Source of the DNA: Proteobacteria bacterium 005FR1 | GTDB taxonomy: Bacteria > Pseudomonadota > Gammaproteobacteria > Pseudomonadales > Cellvibrionaceae | Assembly: GCA_026192395.1 (NCBI GenBank) | Contig: WACF01000002.1 | Location: forward strand, 372,001 to 436,000 | Length of the DNA stretch: 64,000 nucleotides | Direction: 5' to 3' | Shown here: piece after piece, positions 45,709 through 54,815 of the stretch | Layout: the number at the start of each line of letters is the position of its first letter | How positions within the stretch are numbered: the first letter of the stretch is position 1 | Notes under the pieces: generated by a model | What the model was told of the DNA's origin: nothing | Databases searched by the model: none | The model's input: only the letters and a program-made list of their open reading frames with translations | Position numbers and translations under genes: made by a program

Positions 45709-45796
45709 AGACTTCGGCCACGGGCAAAGTGGCGCATACTACCGCAGGCGCGGACACATGGCACGAGGATCGGCACGGCGAGAACGGATTAGCCGC

Positions 45797-45829
45797 AAAA
45801 AGCCCTTGCGCCATGAGCAGGCGCAAGGG
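45797..45829 (-). terminator. Intrinsic terminator after TonB-dependent receptor
   Basis: CCCTTGCGCC (45803-45812) and GGCGCAAGGG (45820-45829) form a perfect 10-bp stem, followed on the minus strand by CTTTTTGC. It lies 11 bp beyond the receptor stop. Confidence 0.85.
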
Positions 45830-45840
45830 GGGCAGTAGCA

Positions 45841-47994
45841 TCAGAAGCGGTAGCGAAGGCCCAACTCGAAAGAACGTCCCGGTGCCGGTGCGTAGTGCTT
45901 CAGAAAGGAGGTGTGATCGCGGATTTCCTCGTCCAGCAGATTCAAGCCCTTCACAAACACAATCAGCTCCTGGTTTTGCAGCGGCAGATGGTAGTCCAGA
46001 TAGGCGTCCACGCGGGTATAGCTGTCGGTGGGCAGCTCTCCTTCGGCCACCTTGTCCTGCTCATTCACTGCGGTGGTTCGCAGCCGTGCCAACCAGTCCT
46101 GATGCGCATAGGCCAGCTCGAAGCCGAGTCGGGCAGGGGGGATGCGCGGCAGGTCGTCGCCCTTGTTTTCACCACTGTCGAGTTCCGCATCCACGTAGTC
46201 GCCGAACAGGCTCAAACCAAGATGTTGCTTCTCGCTGAAGCGAAGCAGTGGAAAGGCGATCTGGGCTTCGATGCCCTTGAACGTCGCATCGTCTTGCAAA
46301 TAGCGGCTGACGACCGTCTCTTCGAATTCGCCAACATCCGACAAGTAAATGAAGTCGTGATACTGGTTGTAGAACAGGTTCACTTCGGCCTTGAGATCCC
46401 CCAGGTGCTTGTGCCATCCGATCTCCAGATTGTTGGCGACTTCCACGTCCAGATCCGCATGGCCCAATTCGATGCGAGCGGTAGCTGCGTGCTCAACCCA
46501 GGACTCCGGATCGGACGCGGTGGCACAGATTGCGGCATCCACGTTCGAGTAGAGCTCTTCCACTGTGGGAGCTCGCTGGGCGTGACTCAGGGCCAGGCTG
46601 AGATTGCTATCCTCGCGGTAGTTCCAGATCGAGGCGGCGCTGGCGCTCAAGGTGGTTTCGCTTTGATCACAGGCGCCGCGGGTTTCGATGCTCTGGCGAC
46701 CGACGCGGGCGCCGAACTCATAAATGAAATCGCCGCGTTCCAGCGATTCCATGACAAAGAGCCCCGCTGATCGAATATCCGATTGGGGGATGAAGGACTC
46801 TTCGCCAATTGCGCTGAAGTCCCGATCCGTCACTTGCAAGCCGATCACGCCTGACCAGCCTTCCGGGCCGCCGTGGTTGGCGGTGAAGCGTCCTTCAAGG
46901 CCGTCGTTCTCGAACACCGTGCCCACTTCGGGGCCAAATACTTCTCGGTGCTCATAGCGGTTGGAGCTTAGCTGCATGTTCAGGCTTTCGAGAAAGCCGT
47001 CCAGTTCGAGGCCGCTCTCTAGATCGACGCGGGTCTGCTCCATTTCGATGCGAACCTCATCGCCATGCTCAAGCTCATGCGTTTGCTCAGCGAGGTTTTC
47101 CTCGTGTACACCCTCATGTCCGTGGGCACCATGGGCGCCCGGAGGCAGCCCGTAGTCGTTTTCGAGTCGGTTGATTGCCAGACCGATAAAGCCGCGCCCG
47201 CCGACCCAGGAGGCACCGCCAGTCAAGCTCTGCGATTCAGTGGAAGAGTTGGCGACGAAGCCCTTGGTATTTTCCAGCTCCTCGTGACCGGCTTCTTCTT
47301 GGGCATGTTCTTCTTCATGTGCATGCGCGAGGGCCTCCAGAGCAGCCTCGTCAACCGCCCGGCCAGGAATATCGTAGTCGTCGCTCTGCCGATAGACGCC
47401 GTCCAGATGCCAGGCGAACTTGCCCGCTCCGCCGTCGAAGCGCAGTACACCGACCTCGCCGGAATCCACCGTGCTGCTGCGCAGCTCGACCGCTCCCTGA
47501 GTGGCCGCAGGCACTTCGTTGGGAATGCGATTGTCGATTACGTTCACCACACCGCCGATGGCAGCGTCGCCGTAGAGGAGGGTTGCGGGGCCGCGGAGAA
47601 TCTCGATGCGTTCGGCCAGCAGAGCCTCCACGCTGCTGGCGTGATCCTGGCTGGCGCCGGAGGCGTCAAGGGTGTGGAGGTTGTTCTGCAACACCGTGAC
47701 CCGGTTGCCGCTGAGCCCGCGAATCACCGGCTGACCGACGCCGGCGCCAAAGGAGGTGGAGTGCACTCCGACGGTATTCTTGATGGTTTCACCCAGGGTC
47801 GCGGCGGCGTTGCGGGAAAGGGCTTCTCCACTCAGCACATCGATCGGCAGCGCGGTTTGCGCGCGGGTTTTGTTCTGCGCTGAGGTGACGATGATTTCTT
47901 CAATTTCGTGTTCGTGATCGTGCTGGTGTTGAGCATGGACGGGAACCCATGCGCCGCAAGCGGCGATGGCGAGCGCCAAAGCTTTCGTTTTCAT
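45841..47994 (-). CDS. znuD: TonB-dependent receptor, zinc-type (ZnuD-like)
   Basis: 717-residue outer-membrane receptor. ATG 47994 follows GGAAGGA and starts the signal peptide (about 1-21, ending VHAQ). The plug domain has the TonB box region EIEEIIVTS, then TLGETIKNTVGVHSTSFGAG, PVIRGLSGNRVTVLQNN and ERIEILRGPATLLYG. The barrel follows and ends in the typical aromatic GLRYRF. His/Glu-rich stretches occur at the mature N-terminus (HQHDHEHE), in one loop (HAHEEEHAQEEAGHEE) and in another (HGAHGHEGVHEEN), as in ZnuD zinc receptors. The small His/Cys protein upstream on the same strand supports zinc. No Zur box was identified. Confidence 0.87.
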   Translation of the reverse strand: MKTKALALAIAACGAWVPVHAQHQHDHEHEIEEIIVTSAQNKTRAQTALPIDVLSGEALSRNAAATLGETIKNTVGVHSTSFGAGVGQPVIRGLSGNRVTVLQNNLHTLDASGASQDHASSVEALLAERIEILRGPATLLYGDAAIGGVVNVIDNRIPNEVPAATQGAVELRSSTVDSGEVGVLRFDGGAGKFAWHLDGVYRQSDDYDIPGRAVDEAALEALAHAHEEEHAQEEAGHEELENTKGFVANSSTESQSLTGGASWVGGRGFIGLAINRLENDYGLPPGAHGAHGHEGVHEENLAEQTHELEHGDEVRIEMEQTRVDLESGLELDGFLESLNMQLSSNRYEHREVFGPEVGTVFENDGLEGRFTANHGGPEGWSGVIGLQVTDRDFSAIGEESFIPQSDIRSAGLFVMESLERGDFIYEFGARVGRQSIETRGACDQSETTLSASAASIWNYREDSNLSLALSHAQRAPTVEELYSNVDAAICATASDPESWVEHAATARIELGHADLDVEVANNLEIGWHKHLGDLKAEVNLFYNQYHDFIYLSDVGEFEETVVSRYLQDDATFKGIEAQIAFPLLRFSEKQHLGLSLFGDYVDAELDSGENKGDDLPRIPPARLGFELAYAHQDWLARLRTTAVNEQDKVAEGELPTDSYTRVDAYLDYHLPLQNQELIVFVKGLNLLDEEIRDHTSFLKHYAPAPGRSFELGLRYRF

Positions 47995-48102
47995 TGTGTG
48001 TCCTTCCAATCATTTCATGACGGACAGCGGGGAAGCCGATAGCCGCATACACGGCAGGATCGCCTGTCCGATCGGTAGTTTGAAACGCGAGAAATGAAAC
48101 GA

Positions 48103-48417
48103 CTAAAGGGCGGGAGGCGCTCTGGAGGGCGGTAGCAGTTTGCCGCTGCGGACGAGCGGTTTGATTTGCTCGACGGCGGTCGCACTGATCGTGCCGAGGG
48201 AAAGAATCGGCAGGTCGACGGGACCGGTATGCCCGTGTTCAACAGCACTCAGCTGAGAGCACAGGGTACATTCGTGATTGACCGCCTCGTCCAGTTCATG
48301 GACGTGATTTGAAAACGCGAGCTGCGCAAAAATCAGCAGGGCGATCGCCAGCCAGCGAAGTGCCGGACGTGCCCTGAGGTTCAGCGTGGATGTGCGTGCG
48401 ATGTTGCTGGAGCGCAT
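48103..48417 (-). CDS. Small exported His/Cys-containing protein upstream of zinc receptor
   Basis: 104 residues from ATG 48417 (a TTG two codons earlier is also in frame). A hydrophobic signal segment (about 22-40, ALRWLAIALLIFAQLAF) is followed by HVHELDEAVNHECTLCSQL and EHGHTG, which provide five His and two Cys as potential zinc ligands. The C-terminal half has no known motif. It belongs to the loose group of small His/Cys proteins often coded beside zinc-uptake receptors. It sits 108 bp before the receptor start and is likely cotranscribed. Confidence 0.65.
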   Translation of the reverse strand: MRSSNIARTSTLNLRARPALRWLAIALLIFAQLAFSNHVHELDEAVNHECTLCSQLSAVEHGHTGPVDLPILSLGTISATAVEQIKPLVRSGKLLPPSRAPPAL

Positions 48418-48444
48418 TGCCAATTCAATCAGCGACAGGAAGTA

Positions 48445-48468
48445 CGCGGATCTTAATGCAGATCCGCG
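48445..48468. promoter_or_regulatory. Perfect 9-bp inverted repeat upstream of the zinc-related pair
   Basis: CGCGGATCT (48445-48453) and AGATCCGCG (48460-48468) flank 6 bases. It lies between the stop of the nitronate monooxygenase gene and the small His/Cys gene, both read leftward. No T tract follows on the minus strand, so it may be a factor-independent hairpin or an operator; it does not resemble the known Zur consensus. Confidence 0.45.
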
Positions 48469-48492
48469 CGGAAGACCAATGCGTTCTGTAGC

Positions 48493-49446
48493 CTAGCTAC
48501 ACAAAGCCTGACGCGCTTCGCGGTACTCGCGCTTGAGCCGATCGACGAGCTCCGCGGCGGGCAAGACCTCTTTCACGGCGCCGATTCCCTGACCGCAGCC
48601 CCAGATATCTTTCCAGGCCTTGGTGCGAGTGGAGCCGAAGTCCATTTTGCTGGGATCGCTTTGCGGCAGATTGGCCGGATCCAGACCGGCCCGCTCGATG
48701 GAGGGCTTGAGATAGTTGCCGTGGACGCCCGTGAAGAGGTTGGTGTACATCACGTCATCGGCTGCGGAACTCACGATCATCTGCTTGTAGGCTTCGTCCG
48801 CATTGGCCTCGCGCGTGGCGATGAAGGCGGAGCCGATGTAGCCCATATCCGCGCCCATGGCCTGGGCGGCGAGAACGGCTCTGCCATTGGCGATAGAGCC
48901 GGAGAGAATCAGCGGACCGTCGAACCACTCCCGGATTTCCTGCACCAGTGCAAAGGGCGAGGTGGTGCCCGCGTGGCCGCCGGCACCGGCCGCCACGGCG
49001 ATGAGTCCGTCCGCGCCTTTCTCGATCGCCTTTTTCGCAAAGCGGTTATTGATCACGTCATGCAGCGTGATGCCACCGTACGAATGGACCGCTTCGTTCA
49101 ACTCCGGCCGCGCTCCGAGGGAGGTGATGATGATAGGCACTTTATATTTGACGCATAGCTCAAGGTCATGCTGCAAACGGTCGTTGGAGCCATGCACGAT
49201 CTGGTTGACCGCAAAGGGGGCTGCCGGGGAATCGGGGTTGGCCTGGTTGTAGGCATCCAGCTCTTCCGTGATCCGTTTCAGCCACTCTTCCAACAGTTCC
49301 GCGGGACGAGCGTTGAGTGCCGGGAAGGAGCCCACGATGCCCGCTTTACACTGGGCGATCACCAGATCCGGATTGGAGATGATGAACAGGGGAGAGCCGA
49401 TCACCGGCAGGGCCAGGGTGTCTTTGAGAATCGGGGGGAGCGCCAT
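48493..49446 (-). CDS. Nitronate monooxygenase family flavoprotein
   Basis: 317-residue FMN-dependent TIM-barrel protein of the 2-nitropropane dioxygenase-like family. Characteristic features are the start region LALPVIGSPLFIISNPDLV, IITSLGARPELNEAVHSYGG, the FMN phosphate segment DGLIAVAAGAGGHAGTTSPFAL (about 150-171) with catalytic-position His, LSGSIANGRAVLAAQAMGAD and GYIGSAFIATREANA. Class II-like members oxidise nitroalkanes or propionate-3-nitronate, but most are uncharacterised. ATG at 49446; divergent from prpD. Confidence 0.9.
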   Translation of the reverse strand: MALPPILKDTLALPVIGSPLFIISNPDLVIAQCKAGIVGSFPALNARPAELLEEWLKRITEELDAYNQANPDSPAAPFAVNQIVHGSNDRLQHDLELCVKYKVPIIITSLGARPELNEAVHSYGGITLHDVINNRFAKKAIEKGADGLIAVAAGAGGHAGTTSPFALVQEIREWFDGPLILSGSIANGRAVLAAQAMGADMGYIGSAFIATREANADEAYKQMIVSSAADDVMYTNLFTGVHGNYLKPSIERAGLDPANLPQSDPSKMDFGSTRTKAWKDIWGCGQGIGAVKEVLPAAELVDRLKREYREARQALCS

Positions 49447-49646
49447 TGCTTTACCTCTAACTGGAAATCGCTGACCTGACTGCCGGAGCGGTCTTTGTGA
49501 CCGAAGCGTCCACTACGGTCCACATTTGGAAGGTGGGGCTACTTTAAGTATTCCGCTCTGCATGGTCAACGCAGGCGTTCACGGGAACAACTGAAAGCCT
49601 CTCGTTTTCTTCTCACCAGAATCAGCGTTCTTCAGGAGGAGCAACT

Positions 49647-51098
49647 GTGGCAAGCACCTTTTCGATAAGCGATCGCCCCGACTACGACCAGGTCATACAG
49701 GACATCGCGGACTATGTTCTGCGGGAAGACGAGTTCTCTGATCTGGCCATGGAAACAGCCCGACACTGCCTGATGGACACCCTGGGCTGCGGCTTTCTGG
49801 CGCTGCAATTTCCCGAATGCACCAAGCATCTGGGTCCGCTGGTGGAGGGAACCGTCGTTCCTCAAGGTGCGCGGGTGCCCGGCACGCCCTACCGCCTGGA
49901 CCCGGTCAAAGCCGCCTGGGATATCGGTTGCATGGTGCGCTGGCTCGACTTCAACGACACTTGGCTGGCGGCGGAGTGGGGCCATCCTTCCGATAATCTC
50001 GGTGCGATTCTGTCGGTCGCTGACCATCTCTCCCAGCGCAGTATCGTTCGCAACGAAAACCCGCTGACGGTCAGGGAGGTCTTGCGCGCGATGATCATGG
50101 CTCACGAAATTCAGGGCGTGCTGGCTCTGGACAACAGCTTCAATCGCGTGGGGCTCGACCATGTCCTGCTGGTGCGGGTGGCATCCACGGCTGTGGCAAC
50201 AAAGTTGATGGGCGGCAATCGCCAGCAGATCATGGCGGCAGTGAGCCAGGCCTGGGTAGATGGTTCGGCCCTGCGCACTTACCGTCACGCGCCCAACGCG
50301 GGCTCGAGAAAATCCTGGGCGGCCGGTGATGCCACCTCCCGCGCGGTGCGGCTGGCGGACCTCACCATGCGCGGGGAAATGGGTGTCCCCGGTGCCCTTT
50401 CGGCGACAACCTGGGGTTTTTACGATGTCAGCTTCAAGGGCCGGGAGTTTACTTTTCAGCGCGATTACGGCAGTTACGTGATGGAAAATATTCTCTTCAA
50501 GTTGTCCTTCCCGGCAGAGTTCCACGCGCAGACCGCCTGCGAAGCAGCCATGGCTCTTCACTCGCAAGTCGCTCACCGTCTGCAGCATGTCGAGCGCATC
50601 GAAATCACCACCCACGAATCGGCGATCCGGATCATCTCCAAGCATGGCAAGCTCAGTAATCCCGCCGATCGCGATCACTGCCTTCAGTACATGGTCGCGG
50701 TTCCGCTCGCTTTCGGGGAACTGACTGCGGAACATTATGAAGATAGTTTCCATCGTCAGCATCCCGTCATCGACGTGCTGCGCAGCAAAATGGTTGTGCA
50801 GGAAGATGAGCGCTACTCCCGCGAATATCTCGATCCCGACAAGCGCTCCATCGCCAACGCCATACAGGTTTTCTTCAACGACGGCACCGCCACCGAGCGA
50901 ATTGCCGTCGAGTATCCGCTGGGTCATCGGCGCCGCCGCGACGAAGGGATCCCGGTGCTCGAGGATAAGTTTCGCTCCAATTTGCAGGAGGTTTTTCCAT
51001 CGGCCCGAAGCGAAGAGATATTTTCGCTTTGTTCGGACACGGCACGCCTGCAGAGCATGCCTGTGCATCGATTTCTCGACGAGCTGGTGATACCTTAG
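49647..51098 (+). CDS. prpD: 2-methylcitrate dehydratase (MmgE/PrpD family)
   Basis: 483-residue soluble enzyme; dehydrates 2-methylcitrate in the methylcitrate cycle of propionate breakdown. The first half ([48 protein letters not shown] at about 90-111) and the MmgE/PrpD lid match PrpD closely in length and motif order. The start is GTG, with GGAGGAG 8 bases upstream. prpB, prpC and acnD do not lie beside it in this window. Confidence 0.92.
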   Translation: MASTFSISDRPDYDQVIQDIADYVLREDEFSDLAMETARHCLMDTLGCGFLALQFPECTKHLGPLVEGTVVPQGARVPGTPYRLDPVKAAWDIGCMVRWLDFNDTWLAAEWGHPSDNLGAILSVADHLSQRSIVRNENPLTVREVLRAMIMAHEIQGVLALDNSFNRVGLDHVLLVRVASTAVATKLMGGNRQQIMAAVSQAWVDGSALRTYRHAPNAGSRKSWAAGDATSRAVRLADLTMRGEMGVPGALSATTWGFYDVSFKGREFTFQRDYGSYVMENILFKLSFPAEFHAQTACEAAMALHSQVAHRLQHVERIEITTHESAIRIISKHGKLSNPADRDHCLQYMVAVPLAFGELTAEHYEDSFHRQHPVIDVLRSKMVVQEDERYSREYLDPDKRSIANAIQVFFNDGTATERIAVEYPLGHRRRRDEGIPVLEDKFRSNLQEVFPSARSEEIFSLCSDTARLQSMPVHRFLDELVIP

Positions 51099-51136
51099 CG
51101 AACCCCAAAAAGCTCAGTAAAAGAAAGGAAAACGGG

Positions 51137-51295
51137 ATGGAATACGATTACGCCGTAGGTTGGTTTACGCTATCGCTCATCAACGCCGGGCTCGCGCAGT
51201 CAAAACGTCGCAGCGGCCTGTTGTGGTGGGTCATCTCTCTGTTCATCGGTCCGATAGCCACGCTGATCATCGTGGTCCTTGATTCTGCTTCGTGA
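51137..51295 (+). CDS. Small membrane protein, 52 residues
   Basis: Short open frame starting ATG with AAGGAA 7 bases upstream. The protein is MEYDYAVGWFTLSLINAGLA followed by a positively charged turn (QSKRRSG) and a hydrophobic stretch LLWWVISLFIGPIATLIIVVL (about 30-50), so it likely has two membrane segments with a cytoplasmic loop. It follows prpD by 38 bp and may be on the same transcript. No family recognised. Confidence 0.6.
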   Translation: MEYDYAVGWFTLSLINAGLAQSKRRSGLLWWVISLFIGPIATLIIVVLDSAS

Positions 51296-51454
51296 TCAGC
51301 CCTCTCGCAGGAAGCTCTCCAGCTGAACTTATCCGGGTTTTCGATTGGCGTCCAAGACCGAGCAGACCGGGAGTAAGGGTCGGTCATGCGCGGTCCATGA
51401 GGTGCATCGCATCGCGAGACGATTATCAGCAGAGGAAAGTCCTGGGAGGGGAGT

Positions 51455-51880
51455 ATGCAATCGAGTGTGCACGTAATCGACAGAAATGTGGAAACCACCA
51501 ACATCTGGTTAAATGAACTTTCGGATCAGCTCGACCACATCGACAAGGAAGACGCCTGGGCGCGGCTGAATGCAGTGCTGCGGACGGTTCGAGATCGCGT
51601 TCCTGTGGATGAGGCGGTGGACTTCGCCGCGCAACTACCGACCCTTATCCGGGGCAGCTACTATGAAGGCTGGCGTCCGTCTCAGGCTCCTCACAGGTGG
51701 CGGCATAAGGAGGAATACCTCGAGGCCGTCAAGGACCGTTTGCCTGGCCGGGAAAACGTCGACGTCGAACAAACAGTGAAGGCCGTGCTTGAGGTGCTGG
51801 GTCACCACATGAATCCGCAAGAGTTGGAAAAGATCAAATCCATTCACCCCAAGGAAGTCTGGGACCTCTGGCCCCACTAA
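51455..51880 (+). CDS. DUF2267 family protein
   Basis: 141-residue soluble helical protein of the DUF2267 family. The domain shows the internal duplication typical of it: LNAVLRTVRDRVPVDEAVDFAAQLPTLIRGSYYEGW (about 38-73) and VEQTVKAVLEVLGHHMNPQELEKI (about 103-126). Function unknown; members often occur beside stress or membrane genes. GGGAGGGGAG just upstream of the ATG is a strong ribosome site. A GGGCCG / CGGCCC hairpin follows the stop. Confidence 0.85.
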   Translation: MQSSVHVIDRNVETTNIWLNELSDQLDHIDKEDAWARLNAVLRTVRDRVPVDEAVDFAAQLPTLIRGSYYEGWRPSQAPHRWRHKEEYLEAVKDRLPGRENVDVEQTVKAVLEVLGHHMNPQELEKIKSIHPKEVWDLWPH

Positions 51881-52306
51881 GCTTCACACCGATATGCCGG
51901 GCCGGCGCAAGGCCGTCGGCCCGCGCCGATAGTTCGCGAAAGCTGCAACTTGCTATCGCGTTTCTCTCTCCTTCGGTTTGATCAAGCCGACTGAAGTCTG
52001 TTTCTTACTCCTCCGCTTTCCTGGCAGGGTACTTCGAAGCAATTTTGAGTACCCGCAGGAAAGTGATACAAGTCCCTGACCGGGCGTTCAGAAAATGCGG
52101 GGAGCCAGCGAGGTCTGCAGGCTAACGCAGAAGGAACACCTGGGACTTGATTCGAGCCGCCGGCGAGTACGCGCGCGAGCGACGACGTACTCAAGCGCCT
52201 GCAGATGATTTATCATAGCCGGCCCATGGAAATCCAACCCGATGTCCCTGGGCCGCAGCATGGGCAGCAGGCTGTGGTTTCCGAGTTCGGTGCAGGAGTT
52301 GTCAAG
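51881..52306. other. 426-bp gene-free region with three hairpins
   Basis: Contains GGGCCG / CGGCCC (51899-51922), probably the DUF2267 terminator without T tract; a long stem at 52016-52063 built of CTTTCCTG…CAGGAAAG and inner GGGTACT…AGTACCC with a small internal bulge; and GAGTACG / CGTACTC (52165-52192). No reading frame with a ribosome site is seen. It could hold a structured leader or small RNA. Confidence 0.5.
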
Positions 52307-52825
52307 ATGAGAAAGGTCGAAAAAGGCCTGGAATCAGTGATTTTCAATAGCCGATGGCTATTGGCTCCCTTCTTTTTCGGCTTGATCATCAGCATCGTGG
52401 TTCTGCTGATCAAGTTCATGCAGTACCTGTTTTATCTCGTGCAGAATCTGTTTGCTCTCGAAGAAGGTGTCGTTGTCACCAGTATTCTGACTTTGGTGGA
52501 TTTGTCGCTCGTGGGCAGTCTTCTGCTGATGATCATCTTCAGCGGCTATGAGATCTTCGTTTCGAAGATCGATGTCAGCAATCATGAAGACCGCCCTGAC
52601 TGGATGGGCAAAGTGGATTTCAGCGGATTGAAGTTAAAGGTGATTGGCGCCATCGTGGCCATTTCGGCCATCGAGCTGTTGAAAACGTTCATGGAAATGC
52701 GAGAAGTGCCAGGAGAAGTGGATGAGAGTCTCATCCTCTGGAAGGTCGTAATTCATATGACATTCGTAGTGTCGGGCGTGTTGTTTGCGTTGATGGACAA
52801 GATTGCCGCTTCCACAAAACACTAA
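52307..52825 (+). CDS. yqhA: YqhA (UPF0114) family inner-membrane protein
   Basis: 172-residue membrane protein. Helices are at about 19-42 (LLAPFFFGLIISIVVLLIKF), 60-82, 105-125 and 142-160. The family signature MRKVEKGLESVIFNSRWLLAP opens the protein and FSGYEIFVSKIDV follows the second helix. Function unknown. ATG at 52307 is chosen because AGGAG lies 9 bases upstream and the family starts here; the frame is open 34 codons earlier. The TetR gene follows after 12 bp on the same strand. Confidence 0.92.
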   Translation: MRKVEKGLESVIFNSRWLLAPFFFGLIISIVVLLIKFMQYLFYLVQNLFALEEGVVVTSILTLVDLSLVGSLLLMIIFSGYEIFVSKIDVSNHEDRPDWMGKVDFSGLKLKVIGAIVAISAIELLKTFMEMREVPGEVDESLILWKVVIHMTFVVSGVLFALMDKIAASTKH

Positions 52826-52837
52826 CGGGGATCATTG

Positions 52838-53503
52838 ATGGTTGATAATATCAATAACAAAACCACACAGGAATCGCAGGAAGAGGCAGATCTGAAGGCG
52901 CGCATCGTCGAGACCTTTCTTGAACGCGCGAAAGAAGTCGGGGTCAGAGCGGTGTCCACCGACGAGATGGCGAAGTCGCTGTCGATCAGCAAGAAGACGC
53001 TGTACAAGATTTTTCGATCCAAGGAAGAACTCGTGGCCGAGGTACTGAACGGCTGGGAAGAGCGGTTGAAGAGACCGCTGGATTTTTCCTCGGGCGATGA
53101 CCCTCGCAGCGTCGTGCACGCAGCGGTTGGTCGCTGGTACGACAACGATGCCCAGTTCAAGCCCGTTTTCTGGGAGGACGTGGGCAGTGATTATCCGGCA
53201 CTGCGCAAAAAGTATTTCGATGTGATGTTCGAGAAGATGCGCCACATTGGCAGCCATCTGACCGAATATCGCAGGCCGGGCATGTCCAAGGAGTTCGGAC
53301 TGCGGGTTTACATGTTGTTGATGATGAGCGCGCCGCAGCCCGGGTTTTATGAGAAGGCCAAAATGGATCGCCGCGATGCGGTGATGAAGGCGCTGGATGT
53401 CTGGCTCGACGGCGTGTTCGACCTGCCGGATCGGGGCCGACGCGTGGCGCAACCTGAGTCGAAAACGGAGAATTCTGTTGAGCAGCAAGATGTCCAGTCG
53501 TAA
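52838..53503 (+). CDS. TetR/AcrR family transcriptional regulator
   Basis: 221 residues. The N-terminal helix-turn-helix is clear: IVETFLERAKEVGVRAVSTDEMAKSLSISKKTLYKIFRSKEEL (about 24-66), with the recognition helix SKKTLYKIF. The C-terminal ligand domain is divergent, as usual. ATG at 52838 follows an in-frame TTG. The 3' end overlaps the start of a serine hydrolase gene, so the regulator probably controls its own operon with that gene. No operator palindrome was spotted upstream. Confidence 0.9.
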   Translation: MVDNINNKTTQESQEEADLKARIVETFLERAKEVGVRAVSTDEMAKSLSISKKTLYKIFRSKEELVAEVLNGWEERLKRPLDFSSGDDPRSVVHAAVGRWYDNDAQFKPVFWEDVGSDYPALRKKYFDVMFEKMRHIGSHLTEYRRPGMSKEFGLRVYMLLMMSAPQPGFYEKAKMDRRDAVMKALDVWLDGVFDLPDRGRRVAQPESKTENSVEQQDVQS

Positions 53504-54707
53504 AGAATTGCCCTTTGCCGATCCCGAAGTGGTCGGCATGTCAGCCACCCGACTGCAGCGTATTCAACCCGCCATGCAGCGTTACGTGGATGAAGGTCTG
53601 ATCCCCGGCGCGGTCACAATGGTGGCGCGGCACGGCAAGATCGTTCACTTCGAGGCCTGCGGATACAAGGAAGTGGCTCGCCAGGATCCGATGCAAACCG
53701 ATACGATCTTTCGGGTCGCTTCGATGACCAAGCCGATCGTCTCCCTGGCGCTGATGATGCTTTACGAGGAGGGGAGGTTTCAGCTGAACGATCCGCTGGC
53801 CAAGTTTCTTCCGGCGTTTTCGCGGATGGAAGTTATGACGGACAACGGCAAAGGCGGGTGGACCACAGCTCCAGCCAAACGTCAGATCAACATCCGGCAC
53901 CTGCTCACCCATACCGCCGGCTTCGCCAGCGAGCATCTGGAGGACTTCGCCGGCTGCAGCAACAAGTCCTACAAGGAAATCGTTCAGCCCTGGGATCGCA
54001 GCGGTCAGATTGGCGACTTCGTTGATCGCATGGCCCAGGCGCCCCTGTTGTTCGAGCCGGGCGAAAAGTGGCACTACTCCCGGGCGACCTGCGTTGTGGG
54101 ACGGCTGGTGGAAGTGATCTCGGGACAGAATCTTAGGGACTTTTTGCAGGAGCGGATTTTCGATCCGCTGGGCATGGAGGACACGCACTTTTTCCTGCCG
54201 ACGGAAAAGCTGCCGCGTTTCGCCGCCTCCTACAAGCCTGGTGAAAACAACAAGATCGTTCTGGACGATCCGGACAGCAAGGACAGTTTCTTTCTGAATC
54301 AGGAAAGCGAGTTCTACGTGGGCTCCGGCGGCCTTGTGTCCACCGCAGCGGATTACTTCCGCTTCGCCGAAATGCTGCGACGCGGTGGAAGTACCGAATC
54401 GGAGCGCATCGCCAGTCGGAAAACAATCGAGCTGATGACCCAGAATCATATCGGCAATCGCTACGTGTGGCTAAGCGGCGCCGGCTACGGTTTCGGCCTG
54501 GGTTTCGGTGTGATGCTCGACCAGGGAACGGCCCACAAGATCATCAGTAACGGCAGTTATTCCTGGGGCGGCATGTACTGCACCTACTGGTGGAACGATC
54601 CGGTAGAGCAGTTGTTCGGGATGATGCTCACCCAGGTGCGGCCTTATGATCATCTCAATATCCGGGCGGATATGGAGGTTCTGGCTACGCAGGCGATTGA
54701 CGACTAG
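53478..54707 (+). CDS. Serine hydrolase / beta-lactamase class C family
   Basis: About 409 residues, penicillin-binding-protein fold esterase. The catalytic SxxK is VASMTKPIV (Ser near residue 82), and Tyr follows in WHYSRATCVVG. ISNGSYSWGGMYCTYWW near the end replaces the KTG of true beta-lactamases. No signal peptide, so it is probably a cytoplasmic esterase such as EstB-type enzymes. The TTG at 53478 is preferred because CGGAG lies 8 bases upstream; ATG 53490 is the alternative. It overlaps the TetR gene. Confidence 0.85.
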   Translation: MSSKMSSRKELPFADPEVVGMSATRLQRIQPAMQRYVDEGLIPGAVTMVARHGKIVHFEACGYKEVARQDPMQTDTIFRVASMTKPIVSLALMMLYEEGRFQLNDPLAKFLPAFSRMEVMTDNGKGGWTTAPAKRQINIRHLLTHTAGFASEHLEDFAGCSNKSYKEIVQPWDRSGQIGDFVDRMAQAPLLFEPGEKWHYSRATCVVGRLVEVISGQNLRDFLQERIFDPLGMEDTHFFLPTEKLPRFAASYKPGENNKIVLDDPDSKDSFFLNQESEFYVGSGGLVSTAADYFRFAEMLRRGGSTESERIASRKTIELMTQNHIGNRYVWLSGAGYGFGLGFGVMLDQGTAHKIISNGSYSWGGMYCTYWWNDPVEQLFGMMLTQVRPYDHLNIRADMEVLATQAIDD

Positions 54708-54721
54708 GTGAGGCGTCAGAC

Positions 54722-54809
54722 GTGAGATGACGGCCGGGGAGACCCACTGCGATTTGCGGGGCCAGCTTGGGCGGAAATGCCGCGACCGTATGGAACGAGT
54801 ACCGGTCCT
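54722..54809 (+). repeat. TGAGATGAC-type repeat, copy 2
   Basis: Begins GTGAGATGACGGCC 15 bp after the hydrolase stop and contains GGCGGAAATGCCG, ACCGT and GGAACGAGTACCGG as in 33005-33061, with about 35 extra bases between the blocks. Confidence 0.65.
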
Positions 54810-54815
54810 GGAACG

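Noticed and set aside
48424-48492. Zur box upstream of the zinc receptor genes
   Set aside because: The only dyad is CGCGGATCT/AGATCCGCG, unlike the AT-rich Zur consensus.
49632-51068. 478-codon open frame on the minus strand
   Set aside because: Antisense to prpD, whose protein has family motifs throughout.
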